A stretch of 64,000 nucleotides of DNA from Sphingomonas sp. (lineage in GTDB: Bacteria > Pseudomonadota > Alphaproteobacteria > Sphingomonadales > Sphingomonadaceae). Every line of letters starts with the position of its first letter. Position 1 is the first letter of the stretch. The translations under genes were made by a program, and so were the position numbers. This document shows positions 1 to 8,366 of this stretch, piece by piece. The DNA lies in the NCBI GenBank assembly GCA_019635535.1, contig JAHBZH010000001.1:2322995-2386994 (forward strand). The letters are read 5' to 3'. The notes beneath the pieces were generated by a model, which had not been told where the DNA came from, did not search any database, and was given only the letters and a program-made list of their open reading frames with translations.

Positions 1-65
1 AAGCCGGACAGCATCAAAACGGCACCGACCAAAGCCGCGACGGCAAGAGGAGAAGATCGTTTCAT
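1..65 (-). CDS. Partial exported protein, N-terminus only
   Basis: Only the first 21 codons lie in the window; the gene runs off the left edge. The start is supported by a GGAGG Shine-Dalgarno sequence about 8 bases upstream of the ATG. The visible peptide begins MKRSSP and continues with a hydrophobic stretch of about 16 residues, which is typical of a signal peptide or N-terminal membrane anchor. It follows the GntR gene and a 46-residue protein gene on the same strand, so the three are probably one transcription unit. The function cannot be told from this fragment. Confidence 0.55.
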   Translation of the reverse strand, partial: MKRSSPLAVAALVGAVLMLSG

Positions 66-117
66 CGCGCGCCTCCACGCAGAAGCGCGGTCATGGTGCG
101 CGCGACGCCGCGCGAAA

Positions 118-258
118 TCAAGCGTCGGGGATGGTGAGCGGGCCCTTCGGCGGCGCATCGACCGGCGTTGCCGTCAGACTGGAAATCAGGCTGTGCCCGC
201 CGGTCAGCGCGAGCAGGCCGGCCGCGAACGAGCAGAAAAAGGCGCGCAATGGCGTCAT
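118..258 (-). CDS. Small putative membrane or exported protein (46 aa)
   Basis: This short reading frame starts MTPLRAFFCSF and stops 52 bases before the next gene's start. It begins 19 bases after the stop codon of the GntR regulator gene on the same strand. Residues 5-20 are hydrophobic (FFCSFAAGLLALTG), consistent with a signal peptide or single membrane segment, followed by a short polar, proline-rich tail. There is no strong ribosome binding site, so translation may be coupled to the upstream gene. I do not recognise a family. The call rests on position, frame continuity and hydrophobic pattern. Confidence 0.45.
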   Translation of the reverse strand: MTPLRAFFCSFAAGLLALTGGHSLISSLTATPVDAPPKGPLTIPDA

Positions 259-277
259 CGACGTGTCGCGCGCGGGC

Positions 278-622
278 TCAGACCAGCGCGCGCTCGACCA
301 GGTCCTCGGCGTCGAGGCCCAGCATCCGCATGTGCGAGACGATTCGCGGCCAGCGATTTTCCAGGAAGTCCTTGCGCTCGGCGGTCCGCAGCCGCTCCGC
401 CGCGCCCTTCGCCACGAACATGCCCACGCCGCGCTTCACGACCACCAGCCCTTCCTCCTGGAAGCTCTGATAGGCCTTGGCCACGGTGAGCGGATTGGCG
501 CCGAAATCGGCGGCAAGGCTGCGCACCGAGGGCAGCGCATCGCCTTCGCCGACCCGACCCTCGAGGATCATCGCCGCGATGCGATCGCGCAGGCGGAGAT
601 AGACGGGACGATCATCGTTCAT
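278..622 (-). CDS. GntR family transcriptional regulator, YtrA-like
   Basis: The 114-residue protein has the winged helix-turn-helix of the GntR family at about residues 8-75 (PVYLRLRDRI, ALPSVRSLAADFGANPLTV). It has only a short C-terminal tail of about 40 residues, which is the hallmark of the YtrA subfamily. YtrA regulators usually repress a membrane or transport operon that contains their own gene, and here two small downstream genes follow on the same strand. The start codon has no Shine-Dalgarno sequence. A promoter-like pair lies so close that the ATG could be the transcription start, suggesting a leaderless mRNA. The family assignment is firm; the effector and full target operon are unknown. 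Confidence 0.85.
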   Translation of the reverse strand: MNDDRPVYLRLRDRIAAMILEGRVGEGDALPSVRSLAADFGANPLTVAKAYQSFQEEGLVVVKRGVGMFVAKGAAERLRTAERKDFLENRWPRIVSHMRMLGLDAEDLVERALV

Positions 623-628
623 GCCGTC

Positions 629-657
629 ATATGATACTAATACACCGGCAAGGTCAA
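629..657 (-). promoter_or_regulatory. Candidate promoter/operator of the GntR gene
   Basis: On the minus strand TTGACC (652-657) is followed after 17 bases by TCATAT (629-634). The intervening sequence GTGTATTAGTATCAT is AT-rich and partly symmetric, as GntR/YtrA operators often are. The predicted transcription start falls at or next to base 622, the A of the start codon. This is an inference from spacing only. Confidence 0.35.
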
Positions 658-682
658 GGGTGGAATCCGGCTGTGACGGGAA

Positions 683-1273
683 TTATTCGGCCCGTTTTCC
701 CCATTCCGAGACGATTTCGCCATATTCCGGGCGGATGCGCTCCTCCAGCTCGACGCCGGAAGTGCCGATGAAGACGAAACCGGCGATTCGCTCGCCGGGC
801 CGACCCCCGAGCGAATGCAGAACCGCGTCAGAATATGCTGCCCAGCCGGTCACCCAGCCGGCCGCATAGCCCAACGCATGGGCGGCGAGCATCAGGTTCA
901 TGCAGGCAGCGCCGCAGGACAGCTCCTGCTCCCAGACGGGAATCTTGTGACCCTGCACCGGCGCCGAGAGCGCGACGATCAGCTCCGGCGCCTGCTGGGC
1001 GAAGCGATGGACCGCCTCGATCTCGAGCCGCCCCGGATCGGGATTCACCGTGCGATAGGCCGCCTCCAGCATCGCCGCGAACTCGGCGCGCCGCTCCGCC
1101 GGGACATGGACGAACCGCCAGGGCGCGAGCTTGCCATGGTCCGGCGTGCGCATGGCGATGGCGAGGATGCGGCGCAGTTCCTCCGCGTCCGGTCCCGGCG
1201 CGACCAGATCGCGCGGGCGGGCGGAACGGCGGGTTTCGAGGAAGCGGAGTGCGGAGGAGCGATCGTTGAGCAT
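683..1273 (-). CDS. Nitroreductase family protein (YdjA-like)
   Basis: The 196-residue protein has the nitroreductase fold signature: an N-terminal ETRRSAR segment (residues 13-19) for FMN phosphate contact, RTPDHGKLAPWRF (about 42-54), and a C-terminal glycine-rich FVFIGTSG. The TPDHGKLAPWRF form is typical of the short YdjA-like branch. Members are FMN-dependent, NAD(P)H-using flavoproteins that act on nitro compounds or quinones; the physiological substrate is usually unknown. It is a single gene between the GntR unit and the divergent peptide transporter gene. Confidence 0.85.
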   Translation of the reverse strand: MLNDRSSALRFLETRRSARPRDLVAPGPDAEELRRILAIAMRTPDHGKLAPWRFVHVPAERRAEFAAMLEAAYRTVNPDPGRLEIEAVHRFAQQAPELIVALSAPVQGHKIPVWEQELSCGAACMNLMLAAHALGYAAGWVTGWAAYSDAVLHSLGGRPGERIAGFVFIGTSGVELEERIRPEYGEIVSEWGKRAE

Positions 1274-1403
1274 GGAGCGGCGCTACCAGCCGCCGCGCTG
1301 GGCAACAATCCCGCTTCACAAGCGCAAAACACCCGCTAGTCTGCGCGCCACTCAACGGCCGCCCCAGACGGCCGAACCATGAATCCCCAGGGAGCTTCGC
1401 CAG

Positions 1404-3257
1404 ATGGCCACCAACCCCGATTACGCCGCCGAGGAATCGCGCACGATTCTCGGCCATCCCCGCGGCCTGTTCGTCCTCTTCTTCGCCGAAATGTGGGAGC
1501 GCTTCTCCTATTACGGCATGCGGGCGCTGCTGATCTTCTACCTCGTCCAGCACTGGATGTATTCGGACGAACGCGCCTCGGTCATCTACGGCGCCTATAC
1601 CGCCCTCGTTTACATCACGCCGGTGCTCGGCGGCTATCTGGCGGACCGCTATCTGGGGCAGCGAAAGGCGGTGCTGTTCGGCGCCATATTGCTCACCTTC
1701 GGCCACTTCCTGATGGCGTTCGAGGGCGACGACACGCTGGGCGCCGACAACCCGGCGATCAACATCTTCTGGCTCGCCCTCGCCTTCATCATCGTCGGCT
1801 CGGGCTTCCTCAAAGCCAATATCTCGGTGATGGTCGGGCAGCTCTATCCGCGCACCGACGTACGCCGCGACGGCGCCTATACGATCTTCTACATGGGCAT
1901 CAATCTGGGCGCGGCGCTGGGCGCGATCATCGCCGGCTATCTCGGCCAGACCTATGGCTGGAGCTACGGTTTCGGCGCGGCCGGCATCGGCATGTTGCTC
2001 GGCCTCATCGTCTTCATCTGGGGCAAGCCGCTGCTGATGGGCAGGGGCGAATCCCAGGTCCCCGAAAAGCTCGCATCCACCGTTGCGGGGGTGAAGTTCG
2101 AATGGCTGCTCTACGGCCTCGGCATCGCGGCGGTCGGCGGCATCTGGCTGCTGATTCAGTATCAGAGCCTGATCGGATGGCTGCTCGCCCTGTTCGGCGT
2201 CGTGCTCTTCGTCTCGGTGATCTATTATTCGATGTTCGTCCTCGCCGGCGGGCGCTGGACGCTCGACAGCTTCGTCAAAGTCATGACCTTCGCGTTCGGC
2301 GCACTGATGTTCGTCGCCTTCTTCCTCCATGCGAGCGGCAGCCTGCTGGTGCCGGCCTTGCTGGAGACGACCTCGCGCGAAATCGCGATCGGCAACTTCA
2401 CCATGCCGATCTACGGCATTGCCGCCGCCGTCGGCGCGTTCGGCATTTTGGGGATCATGATCGCGCAGGTCATGACGGTCGAAGGCCAGGACCGCGACCG
2501 CATCTTCGCGGCGATGTTCCTGATCTTCGGCTCCATCCTGTTCTGGGCGCTGTTCGAACAGGCGGGTTCGTCGCTCAACCTGTTCACCGACCGGCATGTG
2601 GACCGCGTCATGCTCGGCATCGACGTTCCCGCGGCGGTGTTCCAGTCGATCAACGCCATCTACATCGTGCTGCTGGCGCCGTTGTTCGCGATGCTGTGGA
2701 TCGGGCTCGGGCGGCGCGGACTCGAACCGTCCGCGCCCGCCAAGTTCGGCCTGGGCATGATCCAGCTCGGCGCGGGCTTCCTGGTGCTGGTGGCCGGCGC
2801 CTATGCGTACGGGCTGGGCGTGCCCACCCCGATCATCTTCATCTTCCTCATCTACCTGCTGCACACCACCGGCGAGCTCTGCCTGTCGCCGGTCGGCCTC
2901 AGCGCGATGAACCGGCTGGCGCCGTCGCACATGGCGTCGATCATCATGGGCACCTGGTTCTTCGCCTCGGCGACCGGCAATTTCGTCGCGGGCCTGATCG
3001 CGGCGGCGACCGGCGCGGAGGGGCTTGAGAACGAGGCGGCCGGCAAGGAGATCGTGCTGAGCGTCTATTCGACGGTCGGCTGGGTCGCGATCGGCGTCGG
3101 CGTCGGCGTGTTCCTGATCTCGCCGATCATCAAGAAGCTGATGCACCTCGACACGCTGAAGGACGACGACCTCGCCGGCACGGCGGAGCTGGCCGAACCT
3201 GCCGCGCCGGGCATGCATCCGGGCACCCAGCCCAACGTGCCGGGAGGCGGCCTGTGA
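1404..3257 (+). CDS. Peptide MFS transporter (POT/PTR family)
   Basis: The 617-residue polytopic membrane protein carries the POT-family signature ERFSYYGMRALL at about residues 32-43, containing the ExxER motif tied to proton coupling. About 14 membrane segments can be traced. It is longer than the roughly 500 residues of DtpA-type transporters. The family imports di- and tripeptides with protons. The start is chosen at MATNPDYAA, preceded by AGGGAG. Its stop codon overlaps the GTG start of the amidohydrolase gene (GTGA), so transporter and hydrolases are probably one operon. An inferred role is uptake of small peptides or peptide-like products released by the two exported hydrolases. Confidence 0.92.
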   Translation: MATNPDYAAEESRTILGHPRGLFVLFFAEMWERFSYYGMRALLIFYLVQHWMYSDERASVIYGAYTALVYITPVLGGYLADRYLGQRKAVLFGAILLTFGHFLMAFEGDDTLGADNPAINIFWLALAFIIVGSGFLKANISVMVGQLYPRTDVRRDGAYTIFYMGINLGAALGAIIAGYLGQTYGWSYGFGAAGIGMLLGLIVFIWGKPLLMGRGESQVPEKLASTVAGVKFEWLLYGLGIAAVGGIWLLIQYQSLIGWLLALFGVVLFVSVIYYSMFVLAGGRWTLDSFVKVMTFAFGALMFVAFFLHASGSLLVPALLETTSREIAIGNFTMPIYGIAAAVGAFGILGIMIAQVMTVEGQDRDRIFAAMFLIFGSILFWALFEQAGSSLNLFTDRHVDRVMLGIDVPAAVFQSINAIYIVLLAPLFAMLWIGLGRRGLEPSAPAKFGLGMIQLGAGFLVLVAGAYAYGLGVPTPIIFIFLIYLLHTTGELCLSPVGLSAMNRLAPSHMASIIMGTWFFASATGNFVAGLIAAATGAEGLENEAAGKEIVLSVYSTVGWVAIGVGVGVFLISPIIKKLMHLDTLKDDDLAGTAELAEPAAPGMHPGTQPNVPGGGL

Positions 3258-4657
3258 GGGGCGCGGGCTTCGCCGCGCTCGCCGTCTCCGCCCTGCTCGC
3301 CACCGCCTGCTCTCCGAGCCGGCCGGAGCCGCGCAGCGCATCGGCGACCACCCCTGCCCCGGATCGCCGGGCGGCGATGGAGGATCCCTATCCCTCCACC
3401 TACCGCCCCTATCCGGGCGTCACGACGGCGATCGTCAATGCGACGATCTTCGACGGCGAAGGCGGTCGGATCGAGGGCGGCACGATCGTGCTGGCGAACG
3501 GCATCATCCAGGCGGTCGGCGGGGCGGACACGCCAATTCCCGAAGGCGCGATGCGGATCGACGGCGCCGGCCGCTGGGTGACGCCCGGCGTGATCGACGT
3601 GCACAGCCATCTGGGCGATTATCCGAGCCCCGGCGTTGAGGCGCACAGCGACGGCAACGAAGTGACCGGTCCGGTGCGCCCGGAAGTGTGGGCCGAACAC
3701 AGCGTCTGGCCGCAGGATCCCGGTTTCTCCCGCGCGCTCGCCAATGGCGGCGTGACGACGCTGCAAATCCTGCCCGGCTCCGCCAATCTCTTCGGCGGCC
3801 GGGGCGTGACGCTGCGCAACGTGCCGGCCCGCACGATGCAGGCGATGCGCTTCCCCGGCGCGCCGCGCGGTCTCAAAATGGCCTGCGGCGAGAATCCCAA
3901 GCGCGTCTATGGCGGCCGCAACCAGATGCCGCAGACCCGGATGGGCAATGTCGCGCTGATGCGACAGACTTGGCAGCGCGCCGCCGAATATCGCGACCGC
4001 CGCGCGCGAGATCCCAGCACGGCCCGCGATTTCGCGCTGGAGACGCTGGCCGGGGTGCTGGACGGCGAGATCCTCGTCCACAATCATTGCTACCGCGCCG
4101 ACGAGATGGCGATCATGCTCGACATGGGCCGCGAGTTCGGCTTCGAGATCGCCAGCTTCCACCACGCGGTGGAGGCCTACAAGATTCCGGATCTGCTGCG
4201 CGGTGCCAACACCTGCGCCGCGATGTGGGCGGATTGGTGGGGCTTCAAGATGGAAGCCTATGATGCGATCAACGAAAATATCCCGCTGGTCCACAATGCC
4301 GGTGCCTGCGCGATCGTCCATTCGGACGATGCCAACGGCATTCAGCGACTGAACCAGGAAGCGGCCAAGGCGCTCGCCGACGGACGCCGCATGGGCATCG
4401 ACATCTCCGACGAGGTCGCCTGGACCTGGCTGGCGATCAATCCGGCCCGTGCGCTCGGCATCGCGGAGGAGACCGGGTCGCTGCGCGTCGGCAAGCGCGC
4501 AGACGTCGTCTTGTGGAACGGCCATCCGTTCAGCGCCTATACCCGCCCGCAGCAGGTGTGGATCGACGGTGCCCTGCTCTACGACATGAATAATGCGAGG
4601 CTGCGTCCGGTAAGCGATTTCGAGCTCGGCCAGCCCGGCGAGGGAGACGTGAAATGA
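3254..4657 (+). CDS. Exported amidohydrolase family lipoprotein, metal-dependent
   Basis: The 467-residue protein starts at a GTG overlapping the upstream stop and preceded by GGGAGG. Residues 1-19 form a lipoprotein-like signal (ALLATAC), so it probably sits in the cell envelope. The catalytic barrel shows the amidohydrolase landmarks: VTPGVIDVHSHLG (HxH metal ligands), HNHCYRADE, FHHAVEAYK, and VHSDDANG with the distal aspartate. The C-terminal GKRADVVLWNGHPF returns to the beta-sandwich of imidazolonepropionase-like enzymes. Substrates in this group are cyclic or linear amides, often dipeptides. It overlaps the next, related gene by ATGA. The specific substrate is unknown. Confidence 0.88.
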   Translation: MRGAGFAALAVSALLATACSPSRPEPRSASATTPAPDRRAAMEDPYPSTYRPYPGVTTAIVNATIFDGEGGRIEGGTIVLANGIIQAVGGADTPIPEGAMRIDGAGRWVTPGVIDVHSHLGDYPSPGVEAHSDGNEVTGPVRPEVWAEHSVWPQDPGFSRALANGGVTTLQILPGSANLFGGRGVTLRNVPARTMQAMRFPGAPRGLKMACGENPKRVYGGRNQMPQTRMGNVALMRQTWQRAAEYRDRRARDPSTARDFALETLAGVLDGEILVHNHCYRADEMAIMLDMGREFGFEIASFHHAVEAYKIPDLLRGANTCAAMWADWWGFKMEAYDAINENIPLVHNAGACAIVHSDDANGIQRLNQEAAKALADGRRMGIDISDEVAWTWLAINPARALGIAEETGSLRVGKRADVVLWNGHPFSAYTRPQQVWIDGALLYDMNNARLRPVSDFELGQPGEGDVK

Positions 4658-6000
4658 GGAGGCTGTCGCTGGTCCTGGCGGGCATCGTCGCCCTTTCCGC
4701 CGCGCCCGCTTCGGCGCAGACCGTCGCGATCACTGGCGGCCGCGTCGTCATTGGCGACGGCAGTGCCCCGATCGACGGCGGCACCGTCGTCATCCGCGAC
4801 GGCCGTGTCGTGGCCGCCGGCCGTAACGTGGCCGTGCCGGCGGGCGCGACCATGGTCGATGCGACCGGCAAATGGGTGACACCCGGCATCGTCGCCGGCT
4901 TCTCTCGCGTCGGTCTGGTCGAGGTCGATGCCGTGTCCGGCACCAACGATGTGCGCGCGAACAACACGCCGTTCAACGCCGCGATCGACGTCGCCCCAGC
5001 GATCAATTCGCAGACCACCGCGATCCAGGTCAGCCGCGCCGCCGGCATCACCCGCGCCGTCGTCGCACCGGGAACGAGCCGCAGCATTTTTGCCGGCCAG
5101 GGCGCGATCATCGACATGGGCGGCGACATGGAGCCGATCACCCGGCCGCGCGCCTTCCAATTCATCGAGCTGGGCGAAACCGGCGCGCGCGACGCGGGCG
5201 GCAGCCGCCCGGCCGCGCATGTGCTGCTGCGCAACGCGCTCCGGGAAGCGCGCGACCTGCGCCCCGGCGCGGCACGGGCCGGTTCGGGGGCCAACAATCC
5301 ACTCATCCAGTCTGATGTGCGTCGTTCTGAGGATGTGCTGCTCACCCGCTTCGATGCGGCGGCCCTGGTGCCGGTGCTGCAAGGAAGCCAACTGCTGCTC
5401 GTCCATGTCGAAAGCGCGAACGACATCCTTCAGACGTTGGCGCTCCGGCAGGAATTCCCGAATCTGCGGATCGTGCTCGTCGGCGCCACCGAAGGTTGGC
5501 GCGTCGCCGATCGGATCGCGGCCGCGCGCGTGCCGGTGATCGCCAATGCGCTCAACGATCTGCCCGCGACTTTCGAACAACTCGCCGCCACCCAGTCCAA
5601 TGTCGGGCGGATGCGCGCGGCGGGCGTCGAGGTCGCGCTCGGCATGATCAACGACGACGAATCGCGTCAGGTTCGCGTGCTGACCCAATATGCCGGCAAT
5701 CTCGTCGGCATCGGCCAGGTGCCGGGTCATACCGGCCTCAGCTGGGACGAGGCATTCGCCTCGATCAGCGCGCGGCCCGCCGCCGCGATGGGACTGGACG
5801 GCGAGATCGGCTCGCTCCGCCCCGGTCGTCGTGCCGACGTCGTGCTGTGGGACGGTGACCCTCTGGAGCTGGCCAGCGGCGTGGAGGCGGTCTGGATCGA
5901 CGGCGTCCAGCAGGACCTGACCAATCGGCAGACCCGCCTGCGCGACCGCTACCGCCAGCCGCAGGAGGGCGCGCTGCCGCACGCCTACAACCCCAGGTGA
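4654..6000 (+). CDS. Exported amidohydrolase-like protein lacking the HxH metal motif
   Basis: The 448-residue protein has a cleavable signal peptide ending APASAQ and the overall amidohydrolase layout: N-terminal sandwich VAITGGRVVIGDG, KWVTPG, and C-terminal GRRADVVLWDGDPLEL. Where metal-dependent paralogues have VIDxHxH it reads IVAGFSRVG, and the later histidine ligands are not evident (LLVHVESAND, LGMINDDES). It is therefore probably inactive as a classical metal hydrolase, or uses a different chemistry. It is translationally coupled (ATGA) to the intact paralogue upstream, so a partner or heterodimer role is plausible. Loss of the motif is seen directly; the role is inferred. Confidence 0.85.
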   Translation: MRRLSLVLAGIVALSAAPASAQTVAITGGRVVIGDGSAPIDGGTVVIRDGRVVAAGRNVAVPAGATMVDATGKWVTPGIVAGFSRVGLVEVDAVSGTNDVRANNTPFNAAIDVAPAINSQTTAIQVSRAAGITRAVVAPGTSRSIFAGQGAIIDMGGDMEPITRPRAFQFIELGETGARDAGGSRPAAHVLLRNALREARDLRPGAARAGSGANNPLIQSDVRRSEDVLLTRFDAAALVPVLQGSQLLLVHVESANDILQTLALRQEFPNLRIVLVGATEGWRVADRIAAARVPVIANALNDLPATFEQLAATQSNVGRMRAAGVEVALGMINDDESRQVRVLTQYAGNLVGIGQVPGHTGLSWDEAFASISARPAAAMGLDGEIGSLRPGRRADVVLWDGDPLELASGVEAVWIDGVQQDLTNRQTRLRDRYRQPQEGALPHAYNPR

Positions 6001-6025
6001 GGGCCGAAATGAGGCTGCAGCGGAC

Positions 6026-6718
6026 ATGAGCCCGGTCGTCAGCCTCGCGCTGGCGACTCTCGCCTTCGTCGGTACGCATTTGGCGATGTCGCATCCCTTT
6101 CGGGCGGCCTTGGTCGCCCGGCTGGGGGCGCGCGGCTTTCTCGGCGCCTATTCGCTGGTTTCGGCGCTCACTTTGGGCTGGATGATCCTCGCCTGGTGGC
6201 AGACGGCGGGCCCTTCTCCGCTCTGGGTGGCGCCACTCTGGTGGTGGCCGTTCGCGTCCGCCCTGATGCTGGTCGCCAGCATCCTCCTTGTCGGTTCACT
6301 GATCCGCAATCCGGCCTTCCCGGAAGCCGGCAACAAGGGGACGATCGGGCCCGCGCGCGGCGTCTTCGCGATCACCCGCCATCCGATGAATTCCAGCTTC
6401 ATCCTGTGGGCCTTGGTCCACATCTCGCTTTCGGGCAGCGCGCGCAACCTGATCGTCGCCGGCGGCATTCTCATCCTCGCGCTCGCCGGCTCACTCGGCC
6501 AGGACGCCAAGAAGGCGCGCCTCATCGGCGGATCCTGGCGCGACTGGCAGGCGCGCACCTCCTTCATGCCTTTCGCGGCATTGCTCGACGGCCGCACCAC
6601 ATGGCGCGCGGCCTTTCCTGGCTGGTTCGCATTGATCGGCGGAACGATCTTCTGGGCGCTGTTGACGTCCTGGCACGCGCCGCTCGTCTCGCCGCTGGGC
6701 GATTTGCTGAGCCGATAA
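6026..6718 (+). CDS. NnrU family membrane protein
   Basis: The 230-residue integral membrane protein shows about six hydrophobic segments and the NnrU pattern: THLAMSHPFRAALVARLG near the N-terminus, ARGVFAITRHPMN in the middle, and a final tryptophan-rich segment. NnrU proteins were first noted in nitric-oxide/nitrite reduction loci, but most occur elsewhere with unknown roles. No denitrification genes are visible here. It starts 25 bases after the amidohydrolase stop and may be the last gene of that operon, ending 6 bases before the convergent GGDEF-EAL gene. Confidence 0.85.
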   Translation: MSPVVSLALATLAFVGTHLAMSHPFRAALVARLGARGFLGAYSLVSALTLGWMILAWWQTAGPSPLWVAPLWWWPFASALMLVASILLVGSLIRNPAFPEAGNKGTIGPARGVFAITRHPMNSSFILWALVHISLSGSARNLIVAGGILILALAGSLGQDAKKARLIGGSWRDWQARTSFMPFAALLDGRTTWRAAFPGWFALIGGTIFWALLTSWHAPLVSPLGDLLSR

Positions 6719-6724
6719 GCGTTC

Positions 6725-8266
6725 TTAGGCGGCGTCGGAGAGAGACGATCCACGGCGCGCGGCGGCCAGATAGGCCTCCAGCTTCTCCGGCGCGAGCGCA
6801 TGCGCATAGAGATGACCCTGAACGGCATCGCAGCCCGCTTCGAGCGCGATCTGCTCCTCTTCGGCGCAGGACACGCCTTCGGCCACGACCTCGAGATTCA
6901 TCGCATGGCCGAGCGTGACGGCGGCGCGAATGATGGCGACGCTCTGGTCGCGCGCGGCAATGTCGATGAAGGAGCGGTCGAGCTTGATCTTGTCGACCGG
7001 GAAGCGACGCAGACACGAGAGCGAGGAATAGCCGGTGCCGAAATCGTCGAGCACGATGCGGAAGCCGTCGCGGCGCAGCTCCTCGATGGCATGGGCGCAC
7101 AGGGAGCCATGCTCGATGAAAAGCCCTTCGGTGATCTCAAGCTCGAGCTGCTCGAACGGCACTTCATGCTCGCCGGCGATGCGGCGCAAGGTCGCGGGGA
7201 AATCGGCGTTGCGGAACTGCATCGGCGACAGATTGACGGCGACGGCCAGGTCCGGCCAGCGCCGCGCCACTTTGCAGGCCTCACGAAATGCCATCAGGCC
7301 AAGCTGGTCGATCACGCCACATTCCTCGGCGATCGGCACGATGTCCATCGGCGCCACCTGGCCGAGCGTCGGATGGTCCCAGCGCAGCAGGCCTTCGGCG
7401 CCGATGACCTGGCCGCGATTGCCGATGATCGGCTGGAAATGCAGCTGGAGCGCATCGGGTTCGGCGAGCTCCGCGCGCAGGCTGAGTTCGATCTGGTCGC
7501 GGCGCTGCACGTCGGCATCCATCGCTTCGGTGAAGATACGGAAACAGTCGCGCCCTGCCGCCTTGGCCCGGTACATGGTGATGTCGGCCTTGCGCAGCAG
7601 CTCGGAAGCCTCGGCCACTTCCTTGCTGGCGAAGACCGCGCCGATCGAGACGCCGACCCGCGCTTCGCGGTCACCGATGCTGAAGGGCTGGCGGATGACC
7701 CCGATAATCCGTTCGCACAGCCGGCGCACATCGGCTTCGCCCTTGGGGCTGACCTGGACGATGGCGAACTCGTCGCCGCCGATCCGCGCCACCGTATCGG
7801 TTTCGCGCACGAGCGCGCGCAACCGCTCGCCGACCTCGACGACCAGCGAGTCGCCGGCATTGTGGCCGAGCGTGTCGTTGACCTGCTTGAAGCGATCGAG
7901 ATCGAGCATGAGCAGCGCGACATGTTCGCCGGCGCGGCGATAGCGGGTCAGCGCCTGGGAAAGGCGGTCCTCGAGCAGCGCGCGGTTGGCGAGGCCGGTA
8001 AGCTGATCATGCAGCGCCTGATGCTGCGCGATCGCCTGGCGCTCTTCAAGCTCGCTCACCAGATCGACGATCGAGCGATACAGGAACGACATGACGAGGA
8101 TGACCGCGACAGCGGACGTGAGTACGATCGGCCAGATAGTCGTGAACAGATCGAGGCGGGACGTCGCGCTGTCCCGGATGATGCTGATCGTGGCGAAGTT
8201 GGTCAGGACGAGCGTCGCCACCGCTGCCGATACGATCGGCGGGCCGACCTTTCGTGAATACCCCAC
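6725..8266 (-). CDS. GGDEF-EAL domain protein (c-di-GMP cyclase/phosphodiesterase)
   Basis: With the GTG start chosen here (preceded by GGGAGAG) the protein is 513 residues. The reading frame extends further upstream, but that part is the shadow of the aldehyde dehydrogenase gene. Two membrane segments lie at about 10-30 and 42-62. The GGDEF domain (75-240) has an intact GGDEF at 163-167 and an I-site RETD at 154-157. The EAL domain (260-500) has EGLLRW at 291 instead of EALLRW. It keeps N345, E377, the DD pair at 407-408, K428, E463 and Q483, so phosphodiesterase activity looks possible. It is probably a membrane-bound bifunctional or switchable c-di-GMP enzyme. Confidence 0.9.
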   Translation of the reverse strand: MGYSRKVGPPIVSAAVATLVLTNFATISIIRDSATSRLDLFTTIWPIVLTSAVAVILVMSFLYRSIVDLVSELEERQAIAQHQALHDQLTGLANRALLEDRLSQALTRYRRAGEHVALLMLDLDRFKQVNDTLGHNAGDSLVVEVGERLRALVRETDTVARIGGDEFAIVQVSPKGEADVRRLCERIIGVIRQPFSIGDREARVGVSIGAVFASKEVAEASELLRKADITMYRAKAAGRDCFRIFTEAMDADVQRRDQIELSLRAELAEPDALQLHFQPIIGNRGQVIGAEGLLRWDHPTLGQVAPMDIVPIAEECGVIDQLGLMAFREACKVARRWPDLAVAVNLSPMQFRNADFPATLRRIAGEHEVPFEQLELEITEGLFIEHGSLCAHAIEELRRDGFRIVLDDFGTGYSSLSCLRRFPVDKIKLDRSFIDIAARDQSVAIIRAAVTLGHAMNLEVVAEGVSCAEEEQIALEAGCDAVQGHLYAHALAPEKLEAYLAAARRGSSLSDAA

Positions 8267-8366
8267 CCGATGCTCTCCCGCGAGAAGCGTCCCCGATAGC
8301 CGATCAAGGGTTAACAAATCGCTCAGAGATACCCTCGGCGGGAAGCTTTTCTGGCGCTGCTCAGCC

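Noticed and set aside
828..3341. Very long minus-strand frame (837 codons) opposite the nitroreductase and POT transporter genes
   Set aside because: It is the mirror frame of high-GC coding genes, with the low-complexity R/A/D/H composition typical of shadows, and it covers two well-supported genes.
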